Source of the DNA: Geminicoccus sp.
GTDB lineage: Bacteria; Pseudomonadota; Alphaproteobacteria; UBA7985
DNA: 42,729 bases
NCBI GenBank assembly: GCA_002705565.1
Contig: PAHJ01000154.1
Span: forward strand, 12,516 to 55,244
Reading direction: 5' to 3'
The position numbers were made by a program, and so were the translations under genes. The notes beneath the pieces were generated by a model. The model saw nothing but the letters and a program-made list of their open reading frames with translations. It did no database searches and was not told the origin of the DNA. Shown here piece after piece: positions 7,683 to 15,219 of this stretch. Numbering within the stretch: the first letter of the stretch is position 1; the number at the start of each line of letters is the position of its first letter.

Positions 7683-8231
7683 ATGTTCAGGCTCTTTATT
7701 CGGATTGAAAACAACTGGCCCTGGGCCTTCCCGCTGGTGATTCTTTCGGCCTGCGTGTTCTTCCTGGGCGTTGCATTGATCTCTCAATACATCGGCGGCC
7801 ATCACCCCTGCACCCTGTGTATCGCCCAGCGCACGTCCTATGTTGTCGCGGCTATCGTGTCTGGCGCTGCAATGGTGATTGGTCGGCGGCCAGAGCGGCA
7901 CGTCGAGCGGGCCATGCTGCTGGGCGTATGTGGGCTTGCTTTCCTATATGGCTGTGCAACCGCGTTTGAACACGTCGGTGTTGAACAGGGTTGGTGGCCA
8001 GGCGACGTCCTCTGTTCAGGGTCGATGACCGCTTTTGGACTTGATAAAGAAGGTCCCGGCCTGCCGGTTAATCCGCTGTTCAACGTGCCTGAAGTCACCT
8101 GTTCCAAAGGTACTTGGGCGCTGTTTGGCCTGTCGATGGCGACCTATAACTTGCTCGCCAATCTTGGTCTGATGGTTCTCTCGACCCTGATCGCTACACG
8201 AGGCCTGCAGCGCTTCCGCAAGGCGGACTAA
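7683..8231 (+). CDS. dsbB: Disulfide bond formation protein B
   Basis: An inner-membrane quinone reductase that reoxidises the periplasmic thiol oxidase DsbA and passes electrons to ubiquinone. The 182-residue protein has four predicted TM helices. The first periplasmic loop carries the redox pair in HHPCTLCIAQR (about residues 40-50). The second loop has the other two cysteines, at DVLCSG and EVTCSKG, as in DsbB. The stop codon overlaps the stop of the convergent HNH gene by four bases. No dsbA is visible in the window. Confidence 0.93.
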   Translation: MFRLFIRIENNWPWAFPLVILSACVFFLGVALISQYIGGHHPCTLCIAQRTSYVVAAIVSGAAMVIGRRPERHVERAMLLGVCGLAFLYGCATAFEHVGVEQGWWPGDVLCSGSMTAFGLDKEGPGLPVNPLFNVPEVTCSKGTWALFGLSMATYNLLANLGLMVLSTLIATRGLQRFRKAD

Positions 8232-8794
8232 TCCCGTTCGAGTTCGGAATCCCAGTACAGGTAATCTTCCCAGCTCTCATGCAAGAAATTCGGAGGAAAA
8301 GCCCGGCCGGCATCCTGCAGCTGATAAGCTGTCGGGCGCAGAGGCTCCTTCCGCAACCCCATGGCGCTGTCCCGCAAGTACCGATTCCCCTTCCGCAGGT
8401 TACACTTCTGACAGGCGGTCACGACATTTTCCCAACTCGTACCACCGCCTTTGGAGCGAGGGATTACGTGATCAAAGGTCAGGCTTTGGACTGGAAAGCG
8501 GGTACTGCAATATTGGCAACGGAAATGATCGCGGAGAAACACGTTGAACCGGGTAAAGGCCGGCGAGCGGTTCATGGGAACGTAGTCTTTGAGCGCAATC
8601 ACGCTGGGGATGGGCATTTCGAATGACGGGCTGCGGATCACATGATCGTATTCCGCCACAACGTTCACACGCCCCTGAAAGCAGGCTTTCACCGAATCCT
8701 GCCAATTCCAAAGCGACAGCGGCAAATAGGATAAAGGCCGAAAATCGGCGTTCAAAACCAATGCCGGATAGTTCTCTAGACTGTGCGCTCTCAT
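8228..8794 (-). CDS. HNH endonuclease-family protein
   Basis: A 188-residue protein with a zinc-stabilised HNH domain. The core lies at about residues 85-145: a CxxC pair in FRCQYCSTRF, the DHVIPRSKGG stretch with the catalytic-type Asp-His, a WENVVTACQKCNLRKGNR segment with the second CxxC and the conserved Asn, and a Lys/Arg-rich end. I prefer the ATG at 8794 because a GGAG lies five bases upstream; a TTG three codons further upstream is less likely. Proteins of this form are common single-copy genes in alphaproteobacteria and are not tied to an intron or phage. There is no mobile element next to it. The cellular role is unknown. Confidence 0.88.
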   Translation of the reverse strand: MRAHSLENYPALVLNADFRPLSYLPLSLWNWQDSVKACFQGRVNVVAEYDHVIRSPSFEMPIPSVIALKDYVPMNRSPAFTRFNVFLRDHFRCQYCSTRFPVQSLTFDHVIPRSKGGGTSWENVVTACQKCNLRKGNRYLRDSAMGLRKEPLRPTAYQLQDAGRAFPPNFLHESWEDYLYWDSELERD

Positions 8795-8901
8795 TCTCTC
8801 CAATCCCTTCCGACTGACACGGAAGCTATGAAGCGACTATGACAAGCGAATGACGAGAGGACAAGTAATGCGCGTATAATGTTTCACACCGTCGCACCTG
8901 A

Positions 8902-9618
8902 TTATGCGTCGATATCGCCCATACCGAAGGCTGTGCGCAGCTTCAGCAGCGCCGCTTGCAGGCCCTCACCGTCGATCCCATGCCCCAAACCGGGCCGCAC
9001 AAAGGTTTCCACAGGGGCTCCCAATTCAGCCAAGGTCTTGGCCGCCTCATCCATGGAGTTAAATGGCACAACCGCGTCGTCTTCGCCGTGGACCAGCAGA
9101 AACGGGGGCCGGGAGCTTGCTTCGCTAAGGGCTCGATCCGGCGCGGGTAACGCGCCGCTGTAGCCCAGAACATAGGCGAGAGGTTCTGGCAACCGCAGGC
9201 CCACTTCGAGGGACATCATGCAGCCCTGGGAAAATCCAAATAGCGCGATGTCCCCCCACTCCAGCTCAAACCGCTGCTTCAGGCCCTTGAGCGCCGTGGT
9301 CACGTAGCCGCGCGCCATTTGCGCGCCGTGGTCCAGTTCGGCTGGATCGATACGGGCGATAGGAAACCACTGACGCCCACCAAACATGCCGCCAGGAATT
9401 TCCTCGGGCGCCTCCAGACTGACTATCGCCGTGCCGGGTAGCACGGGCGCCAGTTGCCGGGCGATTGGAAAGAGGTCATCGGCGTCTGCGCCGTAACCAT
9501 GCAGAAGAACCAGCAGATGCTTCACCGGTTCAATATTGGGGATCAAGGCGCGGTGCGGCGGGTCTGTGCCTTCGATCTGGAAGCCACGGATAACGTCAAA
9601 GTCCGGAGACTGCTGCAT
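8902..9618 (-). CDS. Phospholipase/carboxylesterase family alpha/beta hydrolase
   Basis: A 238-residue cytoplasmic serine hydrolase of the YpfH/lysophospholipase-carboxylesterase type. Motifs in order: oxyanion region LVLLHGYGAD (about 36-45), FGGRQWFPI, nucleophile elbow FGFSQGCM with the catalytic Ser near residue 140, the acid in VHGEDDAVVP, and the catalytic His in GLGHGID near residue 216. No signal peptide is seen. It lies 38 bases downstream of zapA on the same strand and may share its transcript. The natural ester substrate cannot be told from sequence. Confidence 0.9.
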   Translation of the reverse strand: MQQSPDFDVIRGFQIEGTDPPHRALIPNIEPVKHLLVLLHGYGADADDLFPIARQLAPVLPGTAIVSLEAPEEIPGGMFGGRQWFPIARIDPAELDHGAQMARGYVTTALKGLKQRFELEWGDIALFGFSQGCMMSLEVGLRLPEPLAYVLGYSGALPAPDRALSEASSRPPFLLVHGEDDAVVPFNSMDEAAKTLAELGAPVETFVRPGLGHGIDGEGLQAALLKLRTAFGMGDIDA

Positions 9619-9656
9619 AGTGCTTGTCCTGAATTCTTCGGTCTGCGTCGTGTTAA

Positions 9657-10043
9657 TCAGTCGTCTTTGACGACGTCTTCATCTGAGCCTTCGAGCGTTG
9701 AAACGACAACTTCAAGCCGACTGCTAAGCTGTTCAAAGACGTCTGCAACGTAATCATAAGCCTGCTGCACCGCGTCGCTTGCGCCCTCGCCGGCTTCAGA
9801 TGACGCTGGGGCAGAAACCACGCCTTCCGCCGCGGATTTAGCCCTTTCGCTGTGGAGATCGTCGGCCATCAGCAGGCCTGCCATCAACAGAAGCCGGGCT
9901 TCGCCGACCTGCCCGTTGGCAGTCACCAATTGATTGACGCGCTCAGACAGCGCGTTGGCAAGACGCATCACGTGTTCTTCTTGCCCGTCATCGCAGGCGA
10001 TGTCGTAACCTCGCCCATTCAAAGTAATGCGCACCTGACCCAT
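9657..10043 (-). CDS. zapA: Cell division protein ZapA
   Basis: A small cytoplasmic protein that binds and crosslinks FtsZ filaments at the division site. I start it at the ATG at 10043, since MGQVRITLNGRGYDIACDDG matches the usual N-terminus; the 18 upstream in-frame codons are probably untranslated. The family pattern continues with a VMRLANALSERV stretch, then EARLLLMAGLLMADDL. After about residue 75 an acidic Ala/Ser-rich linker leads to a C-terminal helix with QLSSRLEVVVSTLEGSDEDVV. At 128 residues it is slightly longer than E. coli ZapA. It starts four bases after the coiled-coil gene upstream, a pairing known in alphaproteobacteria. Confidence 0.9.
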   Translation of the reverse strand: MGQVRITLNGRGYDIACDDGQEEHVMRLANALSERVNQLVTANGQVGEARLLLMAGLLMADDLHSERAKSAAEGVVSAPASSEAGEGASDAVQQAYDYVADVFEQLSSRLEVVVSTLEGSDEDVVKDD

Positions 10044-10047
10044 CTGT

Positions 10048-10290
10048 CTATTCCTCGGCGCTGTCAGCGTCTTGGAGTTCAGCCATAAGCTGCGCAACTT
10101 GCTCAGTCGCTGATGCAGCAGCAGACCGCAACTCCTCTTGCGCGGTTTCCATCACCGAAATCTGGCGTTGTAACCGTGTAATTTCCTGTGTCTCTGGCCC
10201 CAGACGGTCGCCTAAGGCTTCCAACCGGTGCAAGACAGTGTCCAAGCGCGCTTTAGCGTCTTCTAATCGGCCCATCAGGTCTAAGCTCAT
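10048..10290 (-). CDS. Small coiled-coil protein (DUF4164 type)
   Basis: An 80-residue protein that is almost entirely one amphipathic helix: LDTVLHRLEALGDRLG, then ITRLQRQISVMETAQEELR and VAQLMAELQDADSAEE. It has no Cys, no membrane segment and no signal peptide. It matches the small coiled-coil family usually encoded directly upstream of zapA in alphaproteobacteria. Position and shape suggest a cell-division accessory role similar to ZapB; that is inference. Confidence 0.75.
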   Translation of the reverse strand: MSLDLMGRLEDAKARLDTVLHRLEALGDRLGPETQEITRLQRQISVMETAQEELRSAAASATEQVAQLMAELQDADSAEE

Positions 10291-10556
10291 CCTCGCGTTA
10301 TACTTTCCGATTAGTGTAAATTAGCATTGGTTTCAAGGACATCTACGCGGTACTTCACTCGAATTACGAAAAGCAGTGGATAAATCGCATCACAGTTGGC
10401 CCCGAAAGCCGCTCCTTTCATGGCAGTACGCGCATGCGCGGGGGTTAATTAGTCGGGTGCTCCGTGTTTATAAAGGGCGGTGTAAAGACAGAAAAACGCA
10501 GTCACACGCGCACTGTCTCACCTGTATTTTGCGTTTCAATCAGGAGCTCGATTCCC
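10291..10556. other. Divergent intergenic region between the coiled-coil/zapA unit and tkt
   Basis: No gene is supported here. It should hold promoters for both directions. A perfect 12-bp palindrome CGCGCATGCGCG lies at 10429-10440, about 120 bases before the transketolase start. Its function is unknown, and GC-rich palindromes of this length can occur by chance. Confidence 0.4.
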
Positions 10557-12554
10557 ATGTCTGATGCTGTCGCTCAGGACCCCAACGCTCTCGGTGCCAC
10601 TATGGCCGATGCCGTCCGCATTCTTTCGGCGGAGGCCGTGCAAGCGGCAAACTCTGGCCACCCCGGAATGCCCATGGGCATGGCTGACGTCGCCACGGTG
10701 TTGTTTCGCGACATACTGAAATACGACGCTGCTTGGCCCCAGTGGCCTGACCGGGACCGGTTTATCTTGTCAGCGGGTCACGGGTCCATGCTGCTGTACT
10801 CGGCGCTGTACCTGTCCGGCTACGCAGACGTGTCGATTGATGAGATCAAGAACTTCCGCCAAATGGGTTCAAAAACCCCCGGGCATCCGGAGTTTGGCCA
10901 CACCGAAGGCGTGGAGACGACGACGGGGCCCCTGGGACAGGGCATCGCCAACTCGGTTGGCTTTGCTATGGCAGAACAGTGGCTTGCCGCACGATTTGGC
11001 AGCGAGCTAGTGGACCACCACACCTATGTTATTGCGGGCGACGGTTGTTTGATGGAAGGCGTGAGCCAGGAAGCGATTTCGCTGGCTGGACACCTCAAGC
11101 TCAGCAAGCTGATCGTGCTCTGGGACGACAACGAAATCACCATCGACGGCAAAACTGACCTGTCCACGTCAGAAGACCAGCGCGCCCGTTTTGAGGCGTC
11201 GGGCTGGCACGTTCAGGCGGTCGATGGCCACGACCAGGATGCCGTGCTGACCGCGATTGAGCTGGCGCAGCAGGAAACCGGCATGCCATCGATGATCGCC
11301 TGCCGCACCACCATTGGCTATGGCTCACCAACCGTGGCGGGCACGTCCAAGGCCCACGGTGCGCCGCTCGGGGCTGACGGCTTGCAAGCCTTCAAGGACA
11401 ACATCGGCTGGACCCACGAGCCATTTGTGGTTCCTAACGACGCAATGGATGCGTGGCGCGCGGCAGGGGCCAAAGGCGCTGAGGCGTCCGCCGAATGGAA
11501 ATCCCGCCTGGCAGGATCGGCTCAGGCGGATCAGTTCCAGGCCATGCAGGATAGCATCCTGACTGAAGACGCCCTTAACGCGCTTGAAGCTCTCAAGGTT
11601 CAAGCGGTTGAAGATATGCCGTCGCTCGCGACCCGCGCGGCTTCAGGCAAGGTACTCGAAACCTTGATCCCACACATGCCTTCGATGCTGGGCGGATCCG
11701 CCGACTTGACCGGTTCGAACAATACTAAAACGTCGCACCACAGCGCCGTGACGGCCGATGACTTTGCGGCCAATTACGTGAATTGGGGCGTGCGAGAGCA
11801 CGGAATGGCGGCAGCGATGAATGGTATGGCACTGCACGGCGGTGTCATTCCCTACGCGGGGACGTTCCTCGTTTTCACCGACTATGCCCGGCCTGCAATC
11901 CGTCTTTCCGCACTGATGAAGCAGCGCGTGATCTATGTCATGACGCACGATTCAATTGGTCTGGGTGAGGACGGTCCGACCCACCAGCCGGTCGAACATA
12001 TGGCCGCTCTGCGCGCCATCCCAGGACTGCTGACCTTCCGTCCAGCGGATCTGGTTGAAACGGCGGAGGCGTGGGAATTGGCTTTGCAACATGACGGCCC
12101 CTCGGTGATTGCCCTGTCCCGTCAAAAAGTGCCCGCGCTGCGTCACTTGATCGGCGAAAACTACTCCGCGACAGGCGGCTACATCTACCGCCCGGCCATG
12201 GATGAACGCAAAGTGACGCTCATTGCGACAGGCACTGAATTGAGCCTCGCTGTTGAAGCACAGGAAGTGCTGGAACGGGATCATGGAATCGCGACGGCCG
12301 TGATTTCCCTAACCAGCTGGGACCTGTTCGAGCAGCAGCCTGCGCACTACCGCGAAGAAGTGCTCAGCCCCGGCAGCCTGCGCGTCGCGGTTGAAGCGGG
12401 TTCAGACTTTGGCTGGCGGCGTTTCATCCGCGAAGATGGTATTTTCATCGGCGTCGGCGATCAGTTCGGCGCATCGGCGCCTGCGGAAGAACTGTACGAA
12501 CACTTTGGCATCACCAAAGAAGCTATTGTCCAGGCGGTTCTCGAAAGCCTGTAG
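10557..12554 (+). CDS. tkt: Transketolase
   Basis: A thiamine-diphosphate enzyme that moves two-carbon units between sugar phosphates in the pentose phosphate pathway. I choose the ATG at 10557, preceded by CAGGAG, giving 665 residues, the usual length. Visible features are the N-terminal LSAEAVQAANSGHPGMPMGMAD, the ThDP/Mg site GDGCLMEGVSQEA with the downstream DNEITIDG, ATTGPLGQG-type loop residues (TTTGPLGQGIANSVGFA), the pyrimidine domain with NWGVREHGMAAAMNGMA, and the phosphate-binding RPADLVETAEAW. In many alphaproteobacteria tkt is followed by gap, pgk and fba; here those are absent and two small genes follow. Confidence 0.97.
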   Translation: MSDAVAQDPNALGATMADAVRILSAEAVQAANSGHPGMPMGMADVATVLFRDILKYDAAWPQWPDRDRFILSAGHGSMLLYSALYLSGYADVSIDEIKNFRQMGSKTPGHPEFGHTEGVETTTGPLGQGIANSVGFAMAEQWLAARFGSELVDHHTYVIAGDGCLMEGVSQEAISLAGHLKLSKLIVLWDDNEITIDGKTDLSTSEDQRARFEASGWHVQAVDGHDQDAVLTAIELAQQETGMPSMIACRTTIGYGSPTVAGTSKAHGAPLGADGLQAFKDNIGWTHEPFVVPNDAMDAWRAAGAKGAEASAEWKSRLAGSAQADQFQAMQDSILTEDALNALEALKVQAVEDMPSLATRAASGKVLETLIPHMPSMLGGSADLTGSNNTKTSHHSAVTADDFAANYVNWGVREHGMAAAMNGMALHGGVIPYAGTFLVFTDYARPAIRLSALMKQRVIYVMTHDSIGLGEDGPTHQPVEHMAALRAIPGLLTFRPADLVETAEAWELALQHDGPSVIALSRQKVPALRHLIGENYSATGGYIYRPAMDERKVTLIATGTELSLAVEAQEVLERDHGIATAVISLTSWDLFEQQPAHYREEVLSPGSLRVAVEAGSDFGWRRFIREDGIFIGVGDQFGASAPAEELYEHFGITKEAIVQAVLESL

Positions 12555-12563
12555 AGGCAAGTT

Positions 12564-13004
12564 ATGACCGGAGAGCCTGACGTCGTGGAACTTACCTTCG
12601 CTGCTGCGCTTTCCGCCCATGACCCGACAGAGACGGGCGCCATGCACTTCGTCACACCCGCAGCAGGTTTAAAGACGCTTGGTGCGGACTGGGCGCTTGA
12701 CCTGCAGGCCGCCGTGCAGGCGTGGAGGCCGGATAGCCGGCTGACCGTTGATGCCACCCTTGCACCGGGCTTTGGCCTGTATGCGCTGGAACAGGGTTTG
12801 TTCGAGATCTTCTGCCCCTCGGACCACCCAGCGTTTAGCGATTTGAGCCGATATGCGACAGAGTTTGGCGGGCGAGTGACCACCCATCATCCCGCTGCAT
12901 CCAAAGCGTGGCACCCGAAAGTGCCAACGGGCAAAAGCAAAGACAAAAGTGTCCTGCACACAGCCGAAAGCACCGCGACGGCATTAGAGAAGGAAAACCC
13001 TTAG
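12564..13004 (+). CDS. Unrecognised 146-residue protein downstream of tkt
   Basis: I do not recognise this protein with confidence. It begins nine bases after the tkt stop and ends one base before the next start, so it is almost certainly part of the tkt operon. It is soluble, without signal peptide or membrane segment. The centre (about 40-105) alternates short hydrophobic strands and helices, for example RLTVDATLAPGFGLYALEQG and LFEIFCPSDHPAF. The pattern -PG-AL-AL-G- loosely recalls small proteins found beside sugar-metabolism genes in alphaproteobacteria, a weak impression only. The last 40 residues are basic and low in complexity, probably disordered. Codon use resembles the neighbours. 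Confidence 0.7.
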   Translation: MTGEPDVVELTFAAALSAHDPTETGAMHFVTPAAGLKTLGADWALDLQAAVQAWRPDSRLTVDATLAPGFGLYALEQGLFEIFCPSDHPAFSDLSRYATEFGGRVTTHHPAASKAWHPKVPTGKSKDKSVLHTAESTATALEKENP

Positions 13005-13005
13005 C

Positions 13006-13545
13006 ATGGCGACGATGGACGATGATGAGGGACCACAGCTGGTCAACATTGCCACTCTTGGCGAAACGCCCCTGCCTAGCTCACTGGACAGCGCCGCGCT
13101 GATCCTCCGCGTGCCGGAAGACGTCAATCCAGCCCACGCCAAACTGTTGGACTGGATCACACTGTGCGCGAAGGAACAATGCGCTTTGATCACCGCTTCG
13201 ATGAGTGAAAACGGCGAAGACCTTCCCCCCAACGGGGTCGATGGTTTTGTGTCTTTCAACATGGCGGCCGATCAGGCTCTGCGCTCGGATTTCCCGGATC
13301 TGCAAATCGTTGCCGCCAACCTGACCTCCCGCGATTTGGCCATGCAGGCCGGCGAAGGGGGGGCCGACGCGCTCTTCTTTGGTGACTTAAGAGCCACCTC
13401 GGCGGCTGAGATGGTCAAGTCGGTCAATGACGAGCTGGCGGAATGGTGGGTGGAGATGATGGAGGTTCCGTGCATCGTCCCGGTTACCTCAGCCGCTGAA
13501 GACCCGGACTATGCGCCAGAGTTCATAGCGGTTCCGCTTGGCTAA
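13006..13545 (+). CDS. Thiamine-phosphate synthase-like (ThiE-fold) protein, probably not catalytic
   Basis: A 179-residue protein with the shape of a shortened ThiE/TIM barrel: an ALITASM strand, GVDGFVSFN (where ThiE has GADGVHLGQ), IVAANLTSRDLAMQAGEGGADALFFGDL (where ThiE has its SaH-x-EA-x2-A-x2-GADYIG segment), and a final EVPCIVPV strand. The phosphate-binding T-K/G motif after GADY and the usual AIGGI-type strand are missing, so thiamine synthesis is unlikely. Similar ThiE-like genes sit beside the fba/tkt glycolytic cluster in many alphaproteobacteria. It is tightly linked to the preceding gene. True function unknown. Confidence 0.7.
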   Translation: MATMDDDEGPQLVNIATLGETPLPSSLDSAALILRVPEDVNPAHAKLLDWITLCAKEQCALITASMSENGEDLPPNGVDGFVSFNMAADQALRSDFPDLQIVAANLTSRDLAMQAGEGGADALFFGDLRATSAAEMVKSVNDELAEWWVEMMEVPCIVPVTSAAEDPDYAPEFIAVPLG

Positions 13546-13615
13546 AGATTGCTTGCTTCCGGGTACGCTGTTACTTGCTGCGCAGAAGTTCCCTTAACGA
13601 CACGGGGTCAGGGTC

Positions 13616-14179
13616 ATGAAGATCAACGGAAATGCCATTCGTCCGGGCAACATCATCGAGCACAAGGGTCGTCTGATGCGGGCCGTTAAGCTGCAGCAGG
13701 TCAAACCCGGCAAGGGCGGCGCCTTTGCGCAGGTGGAGCTGAAAGACATCCGCGACGGCACCAAGATGAATGAGCGTTTTCGGTCCGATGAGACGGTCGA
13801 GCGCGTGCGCCTGGATCAGGTTGATTATCAATACCTGTTCGCCGATGGTGATATGCTGACGTTCATGAATAACGATACATTCGATCAGATCGAGCTGAAC
13901 AGCGATCTGGTGGGCGAGCCCCTGCCCTTCCTGCAGGAAAATATGCAGGTCACGATCGAACTTTATGAAGAAGAGCCGATTTCGGTCAGTCTGCCAGAAT
14001 CTGTTGTGCTGGAAATCACCGAGGCCGACGCGGTTGTAAAGGGGCAGACTGCCTCCTCTTCTTACAAGCCAGCCATCTTGGAAAATGGTGTGAAGATCAT
14101 GGTCCCGCCCCACATCGCGGCTGGAACCAAAGTGGTCGTCAATACGGCCGATGGCACTTACATGGAGCGTGCGAAATAG
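13616..14179 (+). CDS. efp: Translation elongation factor P
   Basis: A tRNA-shaped protein that binds ribosomes stalled at polyproline stretches and restores peptide bond formation. The 187-residue length and three beta-barrel domains match the family. The N-terminal KOW-like domain has [20 protein letters not shown]-type sequence and the loop VKPGKGGAF, whose Lys is at the usual post-translational modification position. The middle domain contains [12 protein letters not shown] and the C-terminal domain ends with [11 protein letters not shown]. The ATG at 13616 follows GGGGTCAGGG. It starts 70 bases after the ThiE-like gene and suhB follows two bases after its stop. Confidence 0.97.
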   Translation: MKINGNAIRPGNIIEHKGRLMRAVKLQQVKPGKGGAFAQVELKDIRDGTKMNERFRSDETVERVRLDQVDYQYLFADGDMLTFMNNDTFDQIELNSDLVGEPLPFLQENMQVTIELYEEEPISVSLPESVVLEITEADAVVKGQTASSSYKPAILENGVKIMVPPHIAAGTKVVVNTADGTYMERAK

Positions 14180-14181
14180 CT

Positions 14182-14970
14182 ATGCGTCGCTCTGCGCTTA
14201 TAAATGTAATGGTGAAGGCCGCTGACAAAGCTGGCCGGCAACTGGTTCGAGATTTCGGTGACGTTGAGCACCTGACAGTGTCGCGAAAAGGTCCCGCTGA
14301 CTTCGTCAGTCAAGCCGACCAACGAGCTGAGCAGATCATCCTTGAGGTGCTAAACGAGGCCCGTCCGGAATTTGCCTTTTTCGGTGAAGAAAGCGGTCAG
14401 ACAGGTCCCGAAGAACCCGAAGGTCGCTGGATCGTTGATCCGCTAGACGGCACAACCAACTACCTGCACGGCCTTCCCCACTGGTCAATTTCCATTGCGT
14501 TGGAACAGACTGGCGGCATCGTTGCCGGAGTAGTGTTTGACCCCATCAAGGATGAGCTGTTCTGGGCCGAACGCGGTCAGGGCGCTTATCTGGGCGCTCG
14601 GCAATTGCGCGTGTCTCGAAAAGAGGAAATGTCCGAATCCCTTTTCGCCAGCGGCATGCCCTTCAAAGGACGGCCCGATCAGGAAACCACGATGGCTGAA
14701 ATCGAGCGCGTGGCATCAGTCTCATCCGGCGTCCGTCGATTCGGTTCCGCTGCACTGGATTTGGCCTACGTTGCCGCAGGTCGGTATGACGGATTTTGGG
14801 AACGCGGACTTTCAGCTTGGGACGTTGCAGCAGGCGCCTTAATTGCCAATGAGGCCAGTGCTAGGGTCAGTGACCTAAAAGGCGGGGATAAAATCGTCTC
14901 AGACCGCTCCATAATTGCCGCAGGCCCTATGATATACGACCAGCTCTTTAAACTGGTAACCAATCGCTAA
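14182..14970 (+). CDS. suhB: Inositol monophosphatase family protein (SuhB-like)
   Basis: A Mg2+-dependent sugar/inositol phosphatase of the IMPase family; SuhB homologues also act in ribosomal RNA antitermination. The 262-residue protein carries the metal-site motifs FFGEESG (about 70), WIVDPLDGTTNYLHG (about 84-98) and the C-terminal AWDVAAGALIANEA (about 213-226). The start follows the efp stop by two bases, so the two are cotranscribed; efp-suhB linkage is seen in other alphaproteobacteria. Physiological substrate not determined. Confidence 0.93.
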   Translation: MRRSALINVMVKAADKAGRQLVRDFGDVEHLTVSRKGPADFVSQADQRAEQIILEVLNEARPEFAFFGEESGQTGPEEPEGRWIVDPLDGTTNYLHGLPHWSISIALEQTGGIVAGVVFDPIKDELFWAERGQGAYLGARQLRVSRKEEMSESLFASGMPFKGRPDQETTMAEIERVASVSSGVRRFGSAALDLAYVAAGRYDGFWERGLSAWDVAAGALIANEASARVSDLKGGDKIVSDRSIIAAGPMIYDQLFKLVTNR

Positions 14971-15011
14971 TCTCTGCCCCAACGTATAATGCGGACTTCG
15001 CTTTACAGAGT

Positions 15012-15190
15012 CGCGCATTTGCTCGAATGCGTGCTTATTGGCCGAGCCATGTGTCTTACTTTATGCGATTTGTATGGACCAGTGTTGTATATTTGCACTA
15101 GTAATCGGTGGGATTATCGTAATTTCGACGAATTGGCCTGCTTAGGTACCGTCGAATTTACGTGAAAACCCGTGGTGGTTCGCAACCACT
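15012..15190 (+). promoter_or_regulatory. Structured intergenic/leader region upstream of the OmpA-like gene
   Basis: Three inverted repeats lie in the 249-bp gap. First, arms at 15012-15019 and 15026-15033 (8 bp with one G-T pair, 6-nt loop) may end the suhB transcript, but no T-run follows. Second, CGTAATTTCGAC (15118-15129) and GTCGAATTTACG (15151-15162) pair over 11 of 12 positions with a 21-nt loop. Third, GGTGGTT/AACCACT (15174-15180, 15184-15190) encloses CGC, 30 bases before the start codon. A TATAAT hexamer occurs at 14985-14990 without a good -35. The second and third could form a structured 5' leader. Confidence 0.45.
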
Positions 15191-15219
15191 AGAAAACGGG
15201 GAATGATGAGGACGAGATT

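Noticed and set aside
8228-8794. Homing endonuclease or mobile element from the HNH motif
   Set aside because: No intron, intein or transposase surrounds it, and codon use is like its neighbours. It looks like a stable chromosomal gene.
13006-13545. Functional thiamine-phosphate synthase
   Set aside because: The phosphate-binding and final Gly-rich motifs are missing, so only the fold is supported.
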